A stretch of DNA of 30,827 bases from an uncultured Eubacterium sp. (GTDB lineage Bacteria; Bacillota; Clostridia; Lachnospirales; Lachnospiraceae). Position numbers and translations under genes: made by a program. Below are positions 7,168-15,455 of this stretch, piece by piece (position 1 is the stretch's first letter; each line of letters begins with the position of its first letter). Under the pieces are notes generated by a model that did no database searches, had not been told where the DNA came from, and was given only the letters and a program-made list of their open reading frames with translations. The stretch lies in contig CAJUHV010000046.1 of NCBI GenBank assembly GCA_910586445.1, positions 1-30,827 on the forward strand. The letters run 5' to 3'.

Positions 7168-7681
7168 AACCAGTATCCTCCAATCTTTTTTTTATTAATT
7201 TTCTACCCTTGTACAGCCGGCTTTTCACTGTACCCGGCGGCTTTTTTATAATAGCCGCAATCTGCTCTATGGGACAATCGGAAAGGTAAAATAATATCAG
7301 CGGTACTTGAAATTTTTCTGGAAGAGTCTGAATGATTTGACGAACCTGTATAATCAATTCTTTCTGAAGATACCCTTCCTCAATATTTTCGCCGGTATGC
7401 AGCACCATTTCCATCTCATCATCAAAGCTGCTGCTGGGAGCAATCGTATTTCGGCGTGCCTGCTTTCTTCTGTCGCTTTTCCAGAGATTATGCGCCAGAG
7501 AGAAAAACAGTGCTTTGGGGTTTTTCTCCCAGTCAAGCGTCCATTCCGTTTCTAACGCTTTTAGGAACGTCCGCTGATATAAATCCTCAGCATCCGGCTT
7601 ATCTGTACAAAGCTTTAGGCAGAATCTATATAGATCTGTACCGAAATCATCGATACATTGTTCTATTTCTCTTGCGTCCAC
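7157..7681 (-). CDS. ECF-type RNA polymerase sigma factor
   Basis: The 174-residue protein has sigma region 2 at about residues 8-75 (LYRFCLKLCTDKPDAEDLYQ, then FFSLAHNLWKSDRRKQ) and region 4 at about 115-168 (LPEKFQVPLILFYLSDCPIE, then IAAIIKKPPGTVKSRLYKGR), with no region 1 or 3, as in the ECF group. The start is a GTG behind GGGGAGG. The next two genes overlap it and encode membrane proteins, the usual plan of a signal-responsive sigma operon. A sequence resembling an ECF promoter lies just upstream, suggesting that the factor drives its own operon. Confidence 0.94.
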   Translation of the reverse strand: MDAREIEQCIDDFGTDLYRFCLKLCTDKPDAEDLYQRTFLKALETEWTLDWEKNPKALFFSLAHNLWKSDRRKQARRNTIAPSSSFDDEMEMVLHTGENIEEGYLQKELIIQVRQIIQTLPEKFQVPLILFYLSDCPIEQIAAIIKKPPGTVKSRLYKGRKLIKKRLEDTGYER

Positions 7682-7710
7682 TGTTTCACCTCCCCTGCCT
7701 GTTCACCCTA

Positions 7711-7738
7711 TATTCGCCGCGGCCCTGCCCTCGGTTCA
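7711..7738 (-). promoter_or_regulatory. Probable ECF-type autoregulated promoter
   Basis: On the minus strand TGAACC (7733-7738), 16 bases, then CGAATA (7711-7716) lies about 30 bases upstream of the GTG of the sigma gene. The GAAC core at -35 and a CG-starting -10 are hallmarks of ECF promoters. No good TTGACA/TATAAT pair was seen in the same stretch. Confidence 0.55.
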
Positions 7739-7752
7739 TTTTTTTATAAAAA

Positions 7753-7784
7753 AATACCGGGAGCAGCCTCCTGCTCCCGGTATT
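7753..7784 (-). terminator. Strong rho-independent terminator after the 7814-8839 gene
   Basis: A perfect 14-bp stem (7753-7766 with 7771-7784, core CCGGGAGCAG/CTGCTCCCGG) with a 4-base loop is followed on the minus strand by a T-run (complement of the A-run at 7748-7754). It separates this gene from the sigma operon, whose promoter begins 15 bases beyond. Confidence 0.9.
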
Positions 7785-7813
7785 CGTATTCTGCTATAGT
7801 CCAGCCCGTTTTC

Positions 7814-8839
7814 TTAAACTCCCCAATACTTCGATGCCAGCTCCCGGCTTATCATCGATGCAAGGAAATCCGGGTTACTCTTTTGAAATGCTTTGAGTCC
7901 TTTCAAAAACTCTTCCTTACTTCCTGTCTTTAGTCCGTCAAAGGTTGTATCCAGCTTCTGGCCTTTCACATTTTTCTCCACGTATTCTTCTGACTTTCTT
8001 TCATAATTGTCAACCATATGAGGATTCTTGTTTGCACTATCCACAAACCAATTTGTAAGGTATTTTAATGCGCTGATCCCGCCGTCATTGTTTCTGCCCA
8101 GCTTCTGGTATTCTTCATATGCAGCCTGATCCATTGAACGCATCATGTCAACTGTATCCGTAGTCCGCACAAGGCCGCTGCCATGCCCCAGATACTTCCC
8201 TTTGGCAGCCCCATAATCCATAGTTCCGCTGCTGTCGTCTTTTCCTGCGCTCGCCAGTTTTGCGATACTTTCCATTGCGTTTAGAAATGACTCCCTGCTG
8301 TCTTCTGAGATCATATTTTCTGCTGCATATTCCGCTTTCTTCATGCCGAGCGAAATATTTGCCTGCCTCTCTTCCGGCGTCATGGAGCCGCTGTTTTCGA
8401 TCAGAAAATTCTGCCGGATGATATCATACACAAATCCCTGCTCCTTCCTGCTGCAGTTTTCAAGAGCGGCCGCAACCGCCTTGTCCGCACCATACAGCCC
8501 CGAGTATGCCGGAAGGTCATTTAATGTATTGTCAATCTGTTGAATCTCTTTTTGGAATGCTTCATTTTTAGCTTTCGCTGTCTGCATTGTTCCCTGATCG
8601 TCTGGCAGCAGGCTGCCCTTTCTGCCTTCCACAAGCGCCTCTATGCCGTCTTTCGAAAACTCCACAGCCACCGAATCCCCATACTGCGGACGCACATCCT
8701 TCGCCGCCTGTATACTGCTGCCATGCTGATTCGTGGTGCTAAACTCCTGTTTTGCGACAGCATCTTTTTTACCGGCACCATTTCCGTAAAAAGGCGTCTT
8801 TTCTGTCCCATTGTAAAACCGGCTGTATTTTATATTCAT
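7814..8839 (-). CDS. Uncharacterised 341-residue protein
   Basis: A single gene with its own promoter (8872-8900), an AGGAGAG ribosome site and a strong terminator. No signal peptide or membrane segment is visible. After an Asn/Gly/Lys-rich start (MNIKYSRFYNGTEKTPFYGN), residues 50-95 contain SVAVEFSKDGIEALVEGRKG and a helical stretch, and the rest is mostly helical (including FVYDIIRQNFLIENSGSMTP and ISALKYLTNWFVDSANKNPH). It resembles the lineage-specific proteins common in Lachnospiraceae that start with a short 'tag' region. No function is assigned. It is unlikely to belong to the neighbouring sigma or chromate operons because it is bounded on both sides. Confidence 0.83.
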   Translation of the reverse strand: MNIKYSRFYNGTEKTPFYGNGAGKKDAVAKQEFSTTNQHGSSIQAAKDVRPQYGDSVAVEFSKDGIEALVEGRKGSLLPDDQGTMQTAKAKNEAFQKEIQQIDNTLNDLPAYSGLYGADKAVAAALENCSRKEQGFVYDIIRQNFLIENSGSMTPEERQANISLGMKKAEYAAENMISEDSRESFLNAMESIAKLASAGKDDSSGTMDYGAAKGKYLGHGSGLVRTTDTVDMMRSMDQAAYEEYQKLGRNNDGGISALKYLTNWFVDSANKNPHMVDNYERKSEEYVEKNVKGQKLDTTFDGLKTGSKEEFLKGLKAFQKSNPDFLASMISRELASKYWGV

Positions 8840-8871
8840 GTCTGCACTCTCCTCTGCCTTAATTTATTTAA

Positions 8872-8900
8872 ATTATCGGCAGATCAATGCGTTCTGCAAA
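8872..8900 (-). promoter_or_regulatory. Promoter of the 7814-8839 gene
   Basis: On the minus strand TTTGCA (8895-8900), 17 bases, then GATAAT (8872-8877). It lies 32 bases upstream of the start codon. Confidence 0.5.
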
Positions 8901-9005
8901 CCTGTACTGCGCAAAAGAGTCATTTTATGTAATAAACGGATCATAACCACTTTCCCTAAATTTTATTTTTTCCATGATATCGGATTACAGCGCCTTTTTT
9001 GAAAA

Positions 9006-9560
9006 TCACCGATATAATATAAATCCAGCTATTCCGCTTATAAAAATAACGGCGACCGGATTTAACTTCCATCTGCGCAGTACAGATAGCATGGCAAGCA
9101 GCAGAAGCAGCGCCGTCCAGTTAAACGATAAAAGATCCAGTCCGGGCTTATTACCGCCGCATAACGCCAACAGTATAATCGTAAACGCGGCAGAAATAAT
9201 CAGGCCCAGCGAAGCAGATTTCAGCCCGTTCAGCACTTCCAGCACATAAGCAGATGTTTGATATGTCTGAAAAAATTTATATAAAGCCAATGAAATTACC
9301 AGCCCGCATAAGATACAGCCGGCAGTTGCTGCCAATGCTCCCACCGTTCCGCCTGCCTGCAGCCTGACAAACGTTGACGTATTGACCGCCAGCGGCCCCG
9401 GCGTCATCTGCGAAATGGTAATGATATCTGTAAACATTTTTTCGCTGATCCAGCCTTCTGCTTCTACCACCTGCTCCTGGATCAGCGGAATAACAGCATA
9501 ACCGCCGCCGATACTCAAACATCCTATTTTCAGAAACGCCGTAAATAATTTCCACACCAT
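9006..9560 (-). CDS. Chromate transporter (CHR family), second half-size subunit
   Basis: The 184-residue membrane protein carries the family signatures CLSIGGGYAVIPLIQEQVV near residue 14 and SQMTPGPLAVNTSTFVRLQA near residue 50, followed by several hydrophobic helices. It is one half of the short-chain CHR arrangement, in which two separate proteins replace one long ChrA. It begins two bases after the upstream partner ends, so they are co-transcribed. In characterised members the pair exports chromate; many gut homologues have untested substrates. The start MVWKLFTAFLKIG follows AAAGGAG. Confidence 0.92.
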   Translation of the reverse strand: MVWKLFTAFLKIGCLSIGGGYAVIPLIQEQVVEAEGWISEKMFTDIITISQMTPGPLAVNTSTFVRLQAGGTVGALAATAGCILCGLVISLALYKFFQTYQTSAYVLEVLNGLKSASLGLIISAAFTIILLALCGGNKPGLDLLSFNWTALLLLLAMLSVLRRWKLNPVAVIFISGIAGFILYR

Positions 9561-9562
9561 AT

Positions 9563-10123
9563 TTACATTCTCCTTTTACAAAATACCTGCAGGACACATA
9601 AAAAACAGCAGACAAAAAGTATCAGAGCCACATTTATGCCTAGTATAAAGTTTGCAATAAATGCAGACGGTACCATGGCGGATAAAAACAGTGACTTTTT
9701 CTTTAAAATCATGGCAGACATATCCGTAATCAAATCAACCATCAAAGCGGCCGCACCGGACTCCATGCCTTTTAGAACTGCCGCTGCTGTCACGTTTGAA
9801 ACAAAGATCTGGTAACATGCCGATATGACTGTGAGGATCACAAGCGGCGGAATGACCGCACCGCAGCAGCTTATCAAAGCTCCCGCCGTGCCTGCCGCCC
9901 TGTACCCTGCCAGCGCAGAAAGATTGACCGCAATTGCTCCGGGTGCTGCCTGTGCTACAGCTGCCATGTCTGTTAAGTCTTCTTCTGTAAAATACTGTTT
10001 TTTCTCTACAAAAAAACGCCGCACCATCGGAACGACTATATAACCGCCGCCAAAGGTAAATGTACTAATAAACAGATTGACTGCCAAAAGCCATGCATAT
10101 GTTTTGATACTCTTCTTCAACAT
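9563..10123 (-). CDS. Chromate transporter (CHR family), first half-size subunit
   Basis: The 186-residue protein starts MLKKSIKTYAWLLAVNLFIS and carries STFTFGGGYIVVPMVRRFFV near residue 20 and AAPGAIAVNLSALAGYRAAG near residue 55, equivalent to the motifs of the second subunit but clearly divergent from it. Hydrophobic helices follow to the C-terminus. GGAGG precedes the ATG. The promoter faces that of the LysR gene across 115 bases, so the LysR protein probably controls this pair. Confidence 0.92.
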   Translation of the reverse strand: MLKKSIKTYAWLLAVNLFISTFTFGGGYIVVPMVRRFFVEKKQYFTEEDLTDMAAVAQAAPGAIAVNLSALAGYRAAGTAGALISCCGAVIPPLVILTVISACYQIFVSNVTAAAVLKGMESGAAALMVDLITDMSAMILKKKSLFLSAMVPSAFIANFILGINVALILFVCCFLCVLQVFCKRRM

Positions 10124-10144
10124 AATCTCCCTCCTGTTTCTCCG

Positions 10145-10183
10145 ATTATATCACTTGTTCTGCAATATGAAAAATGTTATAAT
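10145..10183. promoter_or_regulatory. Overlapping divergent promoters of the chr pair and lysR gene
   Basis: Plus strand: TTGTTC (10155-10160), 17 bases, TATAAT (10178-10183) for lysR. Minus strand: TTTTCA (10168-10173), 17 bases, TATAAT (10145-10150) for the chr pair. The two promoters physically overlap, so transcription in one direction would interfere with the other, a typical LysR control layout. Confidence 0.65.
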
Positions 10184-10238
10184 TTTATATCATCCATTAA
10201 TTTCATTCATGTGTATTTATTCAAGAAAAGGAGAAAAA

Positions 10239-11114
10239 ATGGTTATACGTCATTTAGAAATCTTAGAAGCGGTAGCAGAAACCGGAACCTTTACAAGTGC
10301 TGCCAAAAAACTATTTATCACACAGTCCGCAGTTTCCCATGCAGCTGCAGAACTGGAAAAGCAGGCAGGAACAGCCCTTTTTGAACGCCTGCCAAAGGGT
10401 GTGGCCTTAACCAGCTGCGGAGCTTCTCTTTTAGAAGAGTCCCGCAGCATTTTAACCGCCTGCAGGCATTTAGACCGGAGAATCACTCATCTGGAAGAAG
10501 ATACGCCTGTCAATATCGTATCAAGCATTACGATTGCCTCATTCCTGCTGCCAGAAATCCTCACCAGACTGCGCACATCATATCCGAATATCCGTGTATC
10601 CGTGCGGGTCGCAAGTGCGAACGCCGTTATGGATCTTCTACAGCGCGGAAACGCTGACCTGGCATTCTGGGAAGGTACTGCTCCCAAAGGCAGTTTTCAT
10701 ACAATCCTGTTAGGCTCATACCAGTTATGCGCCGCCTGTGCGCCAGATTTCGATTTATATGCAGATCCGATAACACCAGACCAGTTATGCCGCTGCCCAT
10801 TACTGCTTCGTGAACCGGGCAGTGCAATCCGAGATACCTTGGACAATACGCTTGCACTGGCCAGCTTAAAAGCAGAACCCGTCTGGGAAAGCGTCAATTC
10901 ACTTGCACTTATAAAAGCTGCCGAAGCCGGGCTGGGCATTACCATACTGCCGGAAAAATTATTGTCAGATTCCCTGCTGCTTAACAAGCTGCGCCTTATC
11001 CGCATAGACAGGCTGAACATGCGCAATCAAATGCTGGCATTATACCACAAAGATCGATATATCACAAAATCCTTCCAGATTCTAATCGACCTGCTGAAAA
11101 GCGAAAATAATTGA
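10239..11114 (+). CDS. LysR family transcriptional regulator
   Basis: The 291-residue product starts at the ATG at 10239 behind AAAAGGAG; the frame is open further upstream but overlaps the divergent gene without a ribosome site. The winged HTH is at residues 1-60 (IRHLEILEAVAETGTFTSAA, then LFITQSAVSHAAAELEKQAG). The effector-binding domain spans about 90-290, with VSVRVASANAVMDLLQRGNA and the FDLYADPITPDQLCRCPLL region. It is divergent from the chromate transporter pair, its probable target. The ligand is unknown. Confidence 0.94.
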   Translation: MVIRHLEILEAVAETGTFTSAAKKLFITQSAVSHAAAELEKQAGTALFERLPKGVALTSCGASLLEESRSILTACRHLDRRITHLEEDTPVNIVSSITIASFLLPEILTRLRTSYPNIRVSVRVASANAVMDLLQRGNADLAFWEGTAPKGSFHTILLGSYQLCAACAPDFDLYADPITPDQLCRCPLLLREPGSAIRDTLDNTLALASLKAEPVWESVNSLALIKAAEAGLGITILPEKLLSDSLLLNKLRLIRIDRLNMRNQMLALYHKDRYITKSFQILIDLLKSENN

Positions 11115-11161
11115 ATATAAACAATATTTCACGCTCTGGCCCAATGTGTTATAATAGCTCC

Positions 11162-12337
11162 ATGAATGTACATGAGCTAAGTTTTTATTCACAATTTCAA
11201 TGCATAATGGGAAACTGTCCCGTTACCTGCTGTCATGGCTGGCGGATTTCATTAGACGATGAAACTCTCCAAAAATACAGATCGGTTGCAGGAATCAGAG
11301 GCCTGTGCCTGCGCAGCAGGCTCACCAGGAAAAACGGGGCTGCTGTAATCAAGCATTCCAAAGGAAACTGCCCGTTTCTGACAAAAGAACGTCTTTGTAA
11401 AATCCAGCTTTCCTTGGGGGAGGACTATCTTTCAGACGTATGCCGTATTTTCCCGCGCCATAGGATCAACTATGGATTGTTTGCCGAAGAGCTGCTTTTT
11501 CTTGCATGCCCGGAAGCTGTCCGATTATTTTTGGACAATCTGGACCATCTGTATTATAATCCGGTAGAACGGGAGGTGTCCTATGCAAAATCCGGAACAA
11601 ACGATGATACAGATTATCTGCTGGAGCTGCTTGAAATCCGACATGCACTGACTGCCCAGATCATGGGCACCAGCCTGCCGCTCCCCATGCTTTATGCCGG
11701 ACTGCGTTCTTATGCCAAGGCACTGCAGCAGTCTTATCTTTCCAGCTATTCATTGGAAAACAGCACGGACAACGATTCGTTAAGCGATCGTCACTTGAAT
11801 CATCATTTTTTGGACAAAAGCAGCCGTACGAAAGCATACGCAGATCTGTCTGTCCATCTGGATCAGGCAGCTGTACCTTTTGCCATACCGCACCGCATAA
11901 CATATGAGATGCTGACAAGCGGTTTTTATCATTTGTTTTTAAAAATCACTTCGCCGCTTTTATATGATTTATGCCGGTTATATTTGAAGAAATTTCACGG
12001 GCTGACCGCTGAAAGGGGCGATGCACAGATCAAAGCGCTCAAGGACCTGCTGCACCGCAGTCATCCGAATGCAGCGCGGATTCTGCGCGGATATCTGACT
12101 TACTACCTGTTAGGAGATTTTTTGATCACTTACGAAGACTACAGTTTTGTGCGCTGCATCACGATTGGAATTATGCACACACATCTTCTGGAGCTCTTTT
12201 TAGCCCTGTTCTATGAGAAAAACCACCGCCTGAGAGAAGATGACATTATTCAGATTATCACAGTCTATACACGCAGGGGAAAACATAACGATCTGCTGGA
12301 AGAGCAGATGTACCAGAAGCTGAAACATATACCATAA
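11162..12337 (+). CDS. fliB: Flagellin lysine-N-methylase (FliB family)
   Basis: The 391-residue protein starts MNVHELSFYSQFQCIMGNCP. Its N-terminal cysteine cluster (CIMGNCPVTCCHGW at 14-27, GNCPFLTKERLCKIQ around 71-85, DVCRIFPR near 96) is the YkgJ-like metal-binding signature of FliB. The rest is a helical C-terminal domain. FliB methylates lysines of flagellin in Salmonella; Clostridia often encode relatives. No flagellar gene is present nearby, so the substrate here may be distant. Alternative starts exist at 11144 (ATG) and 11111 (TTG, overlapping the lysR stop); none has a good ribosome site. A TATAAT lies at 11150-11155, only six bases before the chosen ATG. Confidence 0.85.
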   Translation: MNVHELSFYSQFQCIMGNCPVTCCHGWRISLDDETLQKYRSVAGIRGLCLRSRLTRKNGAAVIKHSKGNCPFLTKERLCKIQLSLGEDYLSDVCRIFPRHRINYGLFAEELLFLACPEAVRLFLDNLDHLYYNPVEREVSYAKSGTNDDTDYLLELLEIRHALTAQIMGTSLPLPMLYAGLRSYAKALQQSYLSSYSLENSTDNDSLSDRHLNHHFLDKSSRTKAYADLSVHLDQAAVPFAIPHRITYEMLTSGFYHLFLKITSPLLYDLCRLYLKKFHGLTAERGDAQIKALKDLLHRSHPNAARILRGYLTYYLLGDFLITYEDYSFVRCITIGIMHTHLLELFLALFYEKNHRLREDDIIQIITVYTRRGKHNDLLEEQMYQKLKHIP

Positions 12338-12342
12338 ATAAC

Positions 12343-12370
12343 TTTCGGGACTGTATACACAGTCCCGAAA
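12343..12370. terminator. Bidirectional terminator hairpin between fliB and the GH3 gene
   Basis: A perfect 12-bp stem (TTTCGGGACTGT with ACAGTCCCGAAA) and a 4-base loop lie six bases after the fliB stop and 30 bases before the end of the convergent GH3 gene. Flanks are A/T-rich but lack a clean T-run. Confidence 0.7.
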
Positions 12371-12399
12371 ATAAGAATAAAAGCAGTTATAGAATTTGT

Positions 12400-14973
12400 T
12401 TATTTTTTGTTTGCTTTTTCATATGCTGCATAATCGAAATTCTCGATCTTTGTCAGCGGTTTTGCAGAGTATTTCTCTGTACGTTCATCCTTGATCACGC
12501 CTGACCAGTTCAAGCCGAATGCGAAATCATATTTGTTGCCTGCTGCATCCTTGTAGCATTCCATATCACGCGGCACGTCATCAAGCTGTTTTTCAACTGC
12601 TTCCATAGAAGCTGCCTGCTGGAATACAAGAAGTCCGTTCGGTTCTGTCTGTCCAAGAATGATTTCAGCAACAGCCTCGTTGTGCTGAGCCTTATAATTT
12701 ACAAGGATAACATCTGCCAATGGCTCTACTTCACTCCAAACCATACCGCGGTCCATCTGCATAGATACGATTACAGGTACATCGCCTGCTGCATCTGCTG
12801 CATACTCAAGAGCTTCTAAAGCACCGTAGTTTGCTGAAGGATGTGCTGTATTGCCTTTGTAAGAACGGTTTTCTTTTGAGCCGTCTGAAAGAACCTTACC
12901 AGCGATGGAAGTCTTACGTGCTTTGTCAGCCTTGTACTCACCATACTGCAGATTTACCGGATACCATTCATCCTCTTCATCTTCTGAAGCTGTCTCACCT
13001 GAGAAACCGCCGATCATTAATTTGTTGTAAGATGTCGTATAAGCGCCTGTCATGCCGACTAATACATAATCACAAGCTGCAATATCTTCTTTTGAAGCAC
13101 GGGTAAGATCGTCTTCTGTGTAAGCTTTGTTGCCTTCTTCATCTTCTTCACCAGTAGGATCACCCAGTTCATCAGTTACTACGTTAAAGTATTCGCCTAA
13201 TTTTTCCAGATCCATGCCCGGCGTCCAGGACGGAGTACCTTCGCTGATACCCTGCATCCATGTTGCGCTCCAGCCAGTATTGTATACATACGGAACATAA
13301 ACGGTTGGTTTTTCTGCTGCAGAATCTTTCTTTGCGATTGTGCCGTCGTTTTTGATCATAACAACAGACTGTTTCTGTGTTTCAAGACCATACGCATTTG
13401 CAGAATCGCTGAATACGATCGAATCAGCATAAGCTGTATCACAGTACGGCTGATCGAACATTTCCAGATTCATCATTGTCAGAACAAAGTTGTAAGCTGC
13501 ATGGCTGATAATCTCGTTTGCCTTTTCCTCGCCATTGCGTTCTACCAGAGCATCATAGCCTTTTGCTACCGTTTCCATAGTGCCGTAACCGCCGAGCAGG
13601 TTTGCGCCGTTTTCCCAGCTGGTTGCAATACGTACCGGCTCTTCTAAGGATTCAGAACCCCACCAGCCGGCAAATGAATATACGCCCCAGTCTGTGATCT
13701 TTAAGCTGTCATAGCCAAATTCATCTAACATGCCATACATATATGGATTGTAAGCACCTGCCCACTCACCGCCGTATGGATTACCGTCTTTATCTACGTT
13801 AATCGCATACTGTGTCATAATACCAGACGATGATGTTTTGCCCGGAAGTGTAAACACACCGTCAAAATATGTAATCAAATGTGCCTGCAGATTGTCGCCA
13901 GGGAATACGGCATAACGTCCGCCATTGTTGTGGTCATCACGTCCGCCTTCCGTAGAGCCTGCACCGCCGTAATGCTTTGTAAAGCAGAATACAGATTCGC
14001 TGCCCCATCCGAGGTCTTCGCCGTTTTCATCATAAGTAGACTGCATCGCATTTACATATGCAGTTGTAATATCTTTGGTCAGAAGCGGATCTTCACCATA
14101 GGTACCGCCTGCACGGCTCATAACCGGTGAAGCGATATCAACCTGCGGTCCTAACAGCGCAGACACACCTGCTGCACGGTACTGTTTTGCTGTTTCCTGG
14201 CCGATCTGAGCTGCCAGCTCTGTATCCATCGTAGCCGCAAGAGTTACACACTCAATCAATCCGGAAATATTTGCCGGGTCAATGGAAACCATAGCCGGAA
14301 TACCGTAGTAGCAGCTCTCAGCTACTTCCTGAATGGCATTTGTCCATTTTGCATGCTCTCCGCCGCCCTTGCTGATATTACGCGTTACACCGCCGCGTCC
14401 GCCGGCTGTAAGGAATGTATAAGAATCATCATCAGATTTAAGCGGTTCTGTTGTAAAAGAACCCCAGCCGCCGTGTGCTAAAATAGCTGCCTTCTCAGCG
14501 CCTTCCATCTGATCTATCAAATCCTGTGCACGTTCTTCGTTTGTAGCTCTCCAGTCCTCATAGACATCCAGTTTTCCGTTCTGGTTCAAATCCTTAAATG
14601 CAAATCCATCTTCTTCGACAATATGAACGCCGGAAGTGGATGACAGGCCCAATGTCTCGCCGCCTTCATTTACGATTTTGATCCATTCATCATCGGTTAC
14701 TTCAACTGTATATTTTGCACCTTCACTCGGCTCTGGAATATATTTGTCCTTAGCTGTATCTTCGCCTGACGTATCATCTGATCCGTCCTTGTCTGATTCT
14801 CCCTCCGCATCCTTGTACGGATCGTTTGTTTCTTCGTCATTTTTAGACTCATCATCTGACTTGTCGGCGGTATTTGCAGAATCTTTCTCTTCGCTCGGCT
14901 TAGAGCCGCATGCTGTAAAGCTCAAAGCCATAACAGATGCCATCAACAAAGAAATAATTTTTTTCCTCTTCAT
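12400..14973 (-). CDS. Glycoside hydrolase family 3 lipoprotein (beta-glucosidase-type)
   Basis: The 857-residue product starts at MKRKKIISLLMASVMALSFT, a lipoprotein signal with lipobox around TACGS. The start follows an AAAGGTGG site; the longer frame upstream lacks one. Residues 25-80 form an acidic linker with one NDPYK motif (DEETNDPYKD). The catalytic part opens with YEDWRATNEERAQDLIDQM, typical of family 3, and contains FTKHYGGAGSTEGGRDDH (substrate-binding Lys-His pair) and KITDWGVYSF, where Asp428 is the likely nucleophile (family SDW motif). The second alpha/beta domain follows (about 520-830). The predicted role is release of terminal beta-linked sugars at the outer membrane face. 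It lies 90 bases downstream of the repeat lipoprotein with no terminator between, so the two are probably co-transcribed. Confidence 0.92.
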   Translation of the reverse strand: MKRKKIISLLMASVMALSFTACGSKPSEEKDSANTADKSDDESKNDEETNDPYKDAEGESDKDGSDDTSGEDTAKDKYIPEPSEGAKYTVEVTDDEWIKIVNEGGETLGLSSTSGVHIVEEDGFAFKDLNQNGKLDVYEDWRATNEERAQDLIDQMEGAEKAAILAHGGWGSFTTEPLKSDDDSYTFLTAGGRGGVTRNISKGGGEHAKWTNAIQEVAESCYYGIPAMVSIDPANISGLIECVTLAATMDTELAAQIGQETAKQYRAAGVSALLGPQVDIASPVMSRAGGTYGEDPLLTKDITTAYVNAMQSTYDENGEDLGWGSESVFCFTKHYGGAGSTEGGRDDHNNGGRYAVFPGDNLQAHLITYFDGVFTLPGKTSSSGIMTQYAINVDKDGNPYGGEWAGAYNPYMYGMLDEFGYDSLKITDWGVYSFAGWWGSESLEEPVRIATSWENGANLLGGYGTMETVAKGYDALVERNGEEKANEIISHAAYNFVLTMMNLEMFDQPYCDTAYADSIVFSDSANAYGLETQKQSVVMIKNDGTIAKKDSAAEKPTVYVPYVYNTGWSATWMQGISEGTPSWTPGMDLEKLGEYFNVVTDELGDPTGEEDEEGNKAYTEDDLTRASKEDIAACDYVLVGMTGAYTTSYNKLMIGGFSGETASEDEEDEWYPVNLQYGEYKADKARKTSIAGKVLSDGSKENRSYKGNTAHPSANYGALEALEYAADAAGDVPVIVSMQMDRGMVWSEVEPLADVILVNYKAQHNEAVAEIILGQTEPNGLLVFQQAASMEAVEKQLDDVPRDMECYKDAAGNKYDFAFGLNWSGVIKDERTEKYSAKPLTKIENFDYAAYEKANKK

Positions 14974-15063
14974 AGTAATTGCCACCTTTTTCTTTTTTTG
15001 ATTAAAACAATATAAACGCGCTCCTCTTACAATACACAAAACAGCTGTCCGCAGATGATCAGC

Positions 15064-15396
15064 TTACTGCTTATAAGGATCATTTGTTTCTTCATCATCT
15101 GCCTGCTTATAAGGATCATTCGCTTCACCGTCATCCTGCTTGTACGGATCATTCGTTTCTTCATCATCTGTCTGCTTATAAGGATCATTTGTTTCTTCAT
15201 CCTTGTTCGCATCATCTGCCTGCTTGTACGGATCGTTTTCTTCCTCGCCCTGATCTTCTGCATCGTCACCTGCATCCTTAGATGCGTCTGATGATGTATT
15301 TCCTCCAGAATCCTTAGCTCCATCGTCTGTGCCGCATGCTGCAAAATTTAAAGCCATAACAGATGCCAGCAGCAAAGCTATTACTTTCTTCTTCAT
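15064..15396 (-). CDS. Small acidic lipoprotein with five NDPYKQ repeats
   Basis: The 110-residue product starts MKKKVIALLLASVMALNFAA, a lipoprotein signal with cysteine at residue 21 in AACG. After a Ser/Asp/Ala-rich region, the last 60 residues contain five copies of NDPYKQ, spaced by acidic linkers (ADDANKDEET, TDDEET, DDGEA, ADDEET), and the chain ends exactly on the fifth copy. No globular domain is present. The signal and the DEETNDPYK motif closely resemble the leader of the downstream GH3 lipoprotein, so one probably arose from the other. It may be a surface linker-only protein, a truncated duplicate, or a source of released peptides; no known family was recognised. It has GGAGG at the start and its own promoter with LytTR-like repeats. 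Confidence 0.8.
   Translation of the reverse strand: MKKKVIALLLASVMALNFAACGTDDGAKDSGGNTSSDASKDAGDDAEDQGEEENDPYKQADDANKDEETNDPYKQTDDEETNDPYKQDDGEANDPYKQADDEETNDPYKQ
15067..15237 (-). repeat. In-frame repeats encoding NDPYKQ
   Basis: Five copies of an 18-base unit (plus-strand form CTGCTTATAAGGATCATT or close) begin at 15067, 15103, 15136, 15172 and 15220. Spacings of 36, 33, 36 and 48 bases are all multiples of three. Copies 1, 2 and 4 are identical, which suggests recent expansion. Confidence 0.9.
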
Positions 15397-15455
15397 ATTA
15401 GTTTCCTCCTTTTTTGAATAAGATGGTATAAACTATCCCTTGCTACAGTAAGTTG

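Noticed and set aside
15055..15344. Overlapping open frames on both strands at the NDPYKQ repeats (Ile/Cys-rich and Met/Arg-rich)
   Set aside because: They are shadows of the repeat; only the minus-strand lipoprotein frame has a signal peptide and a good ribosome site.
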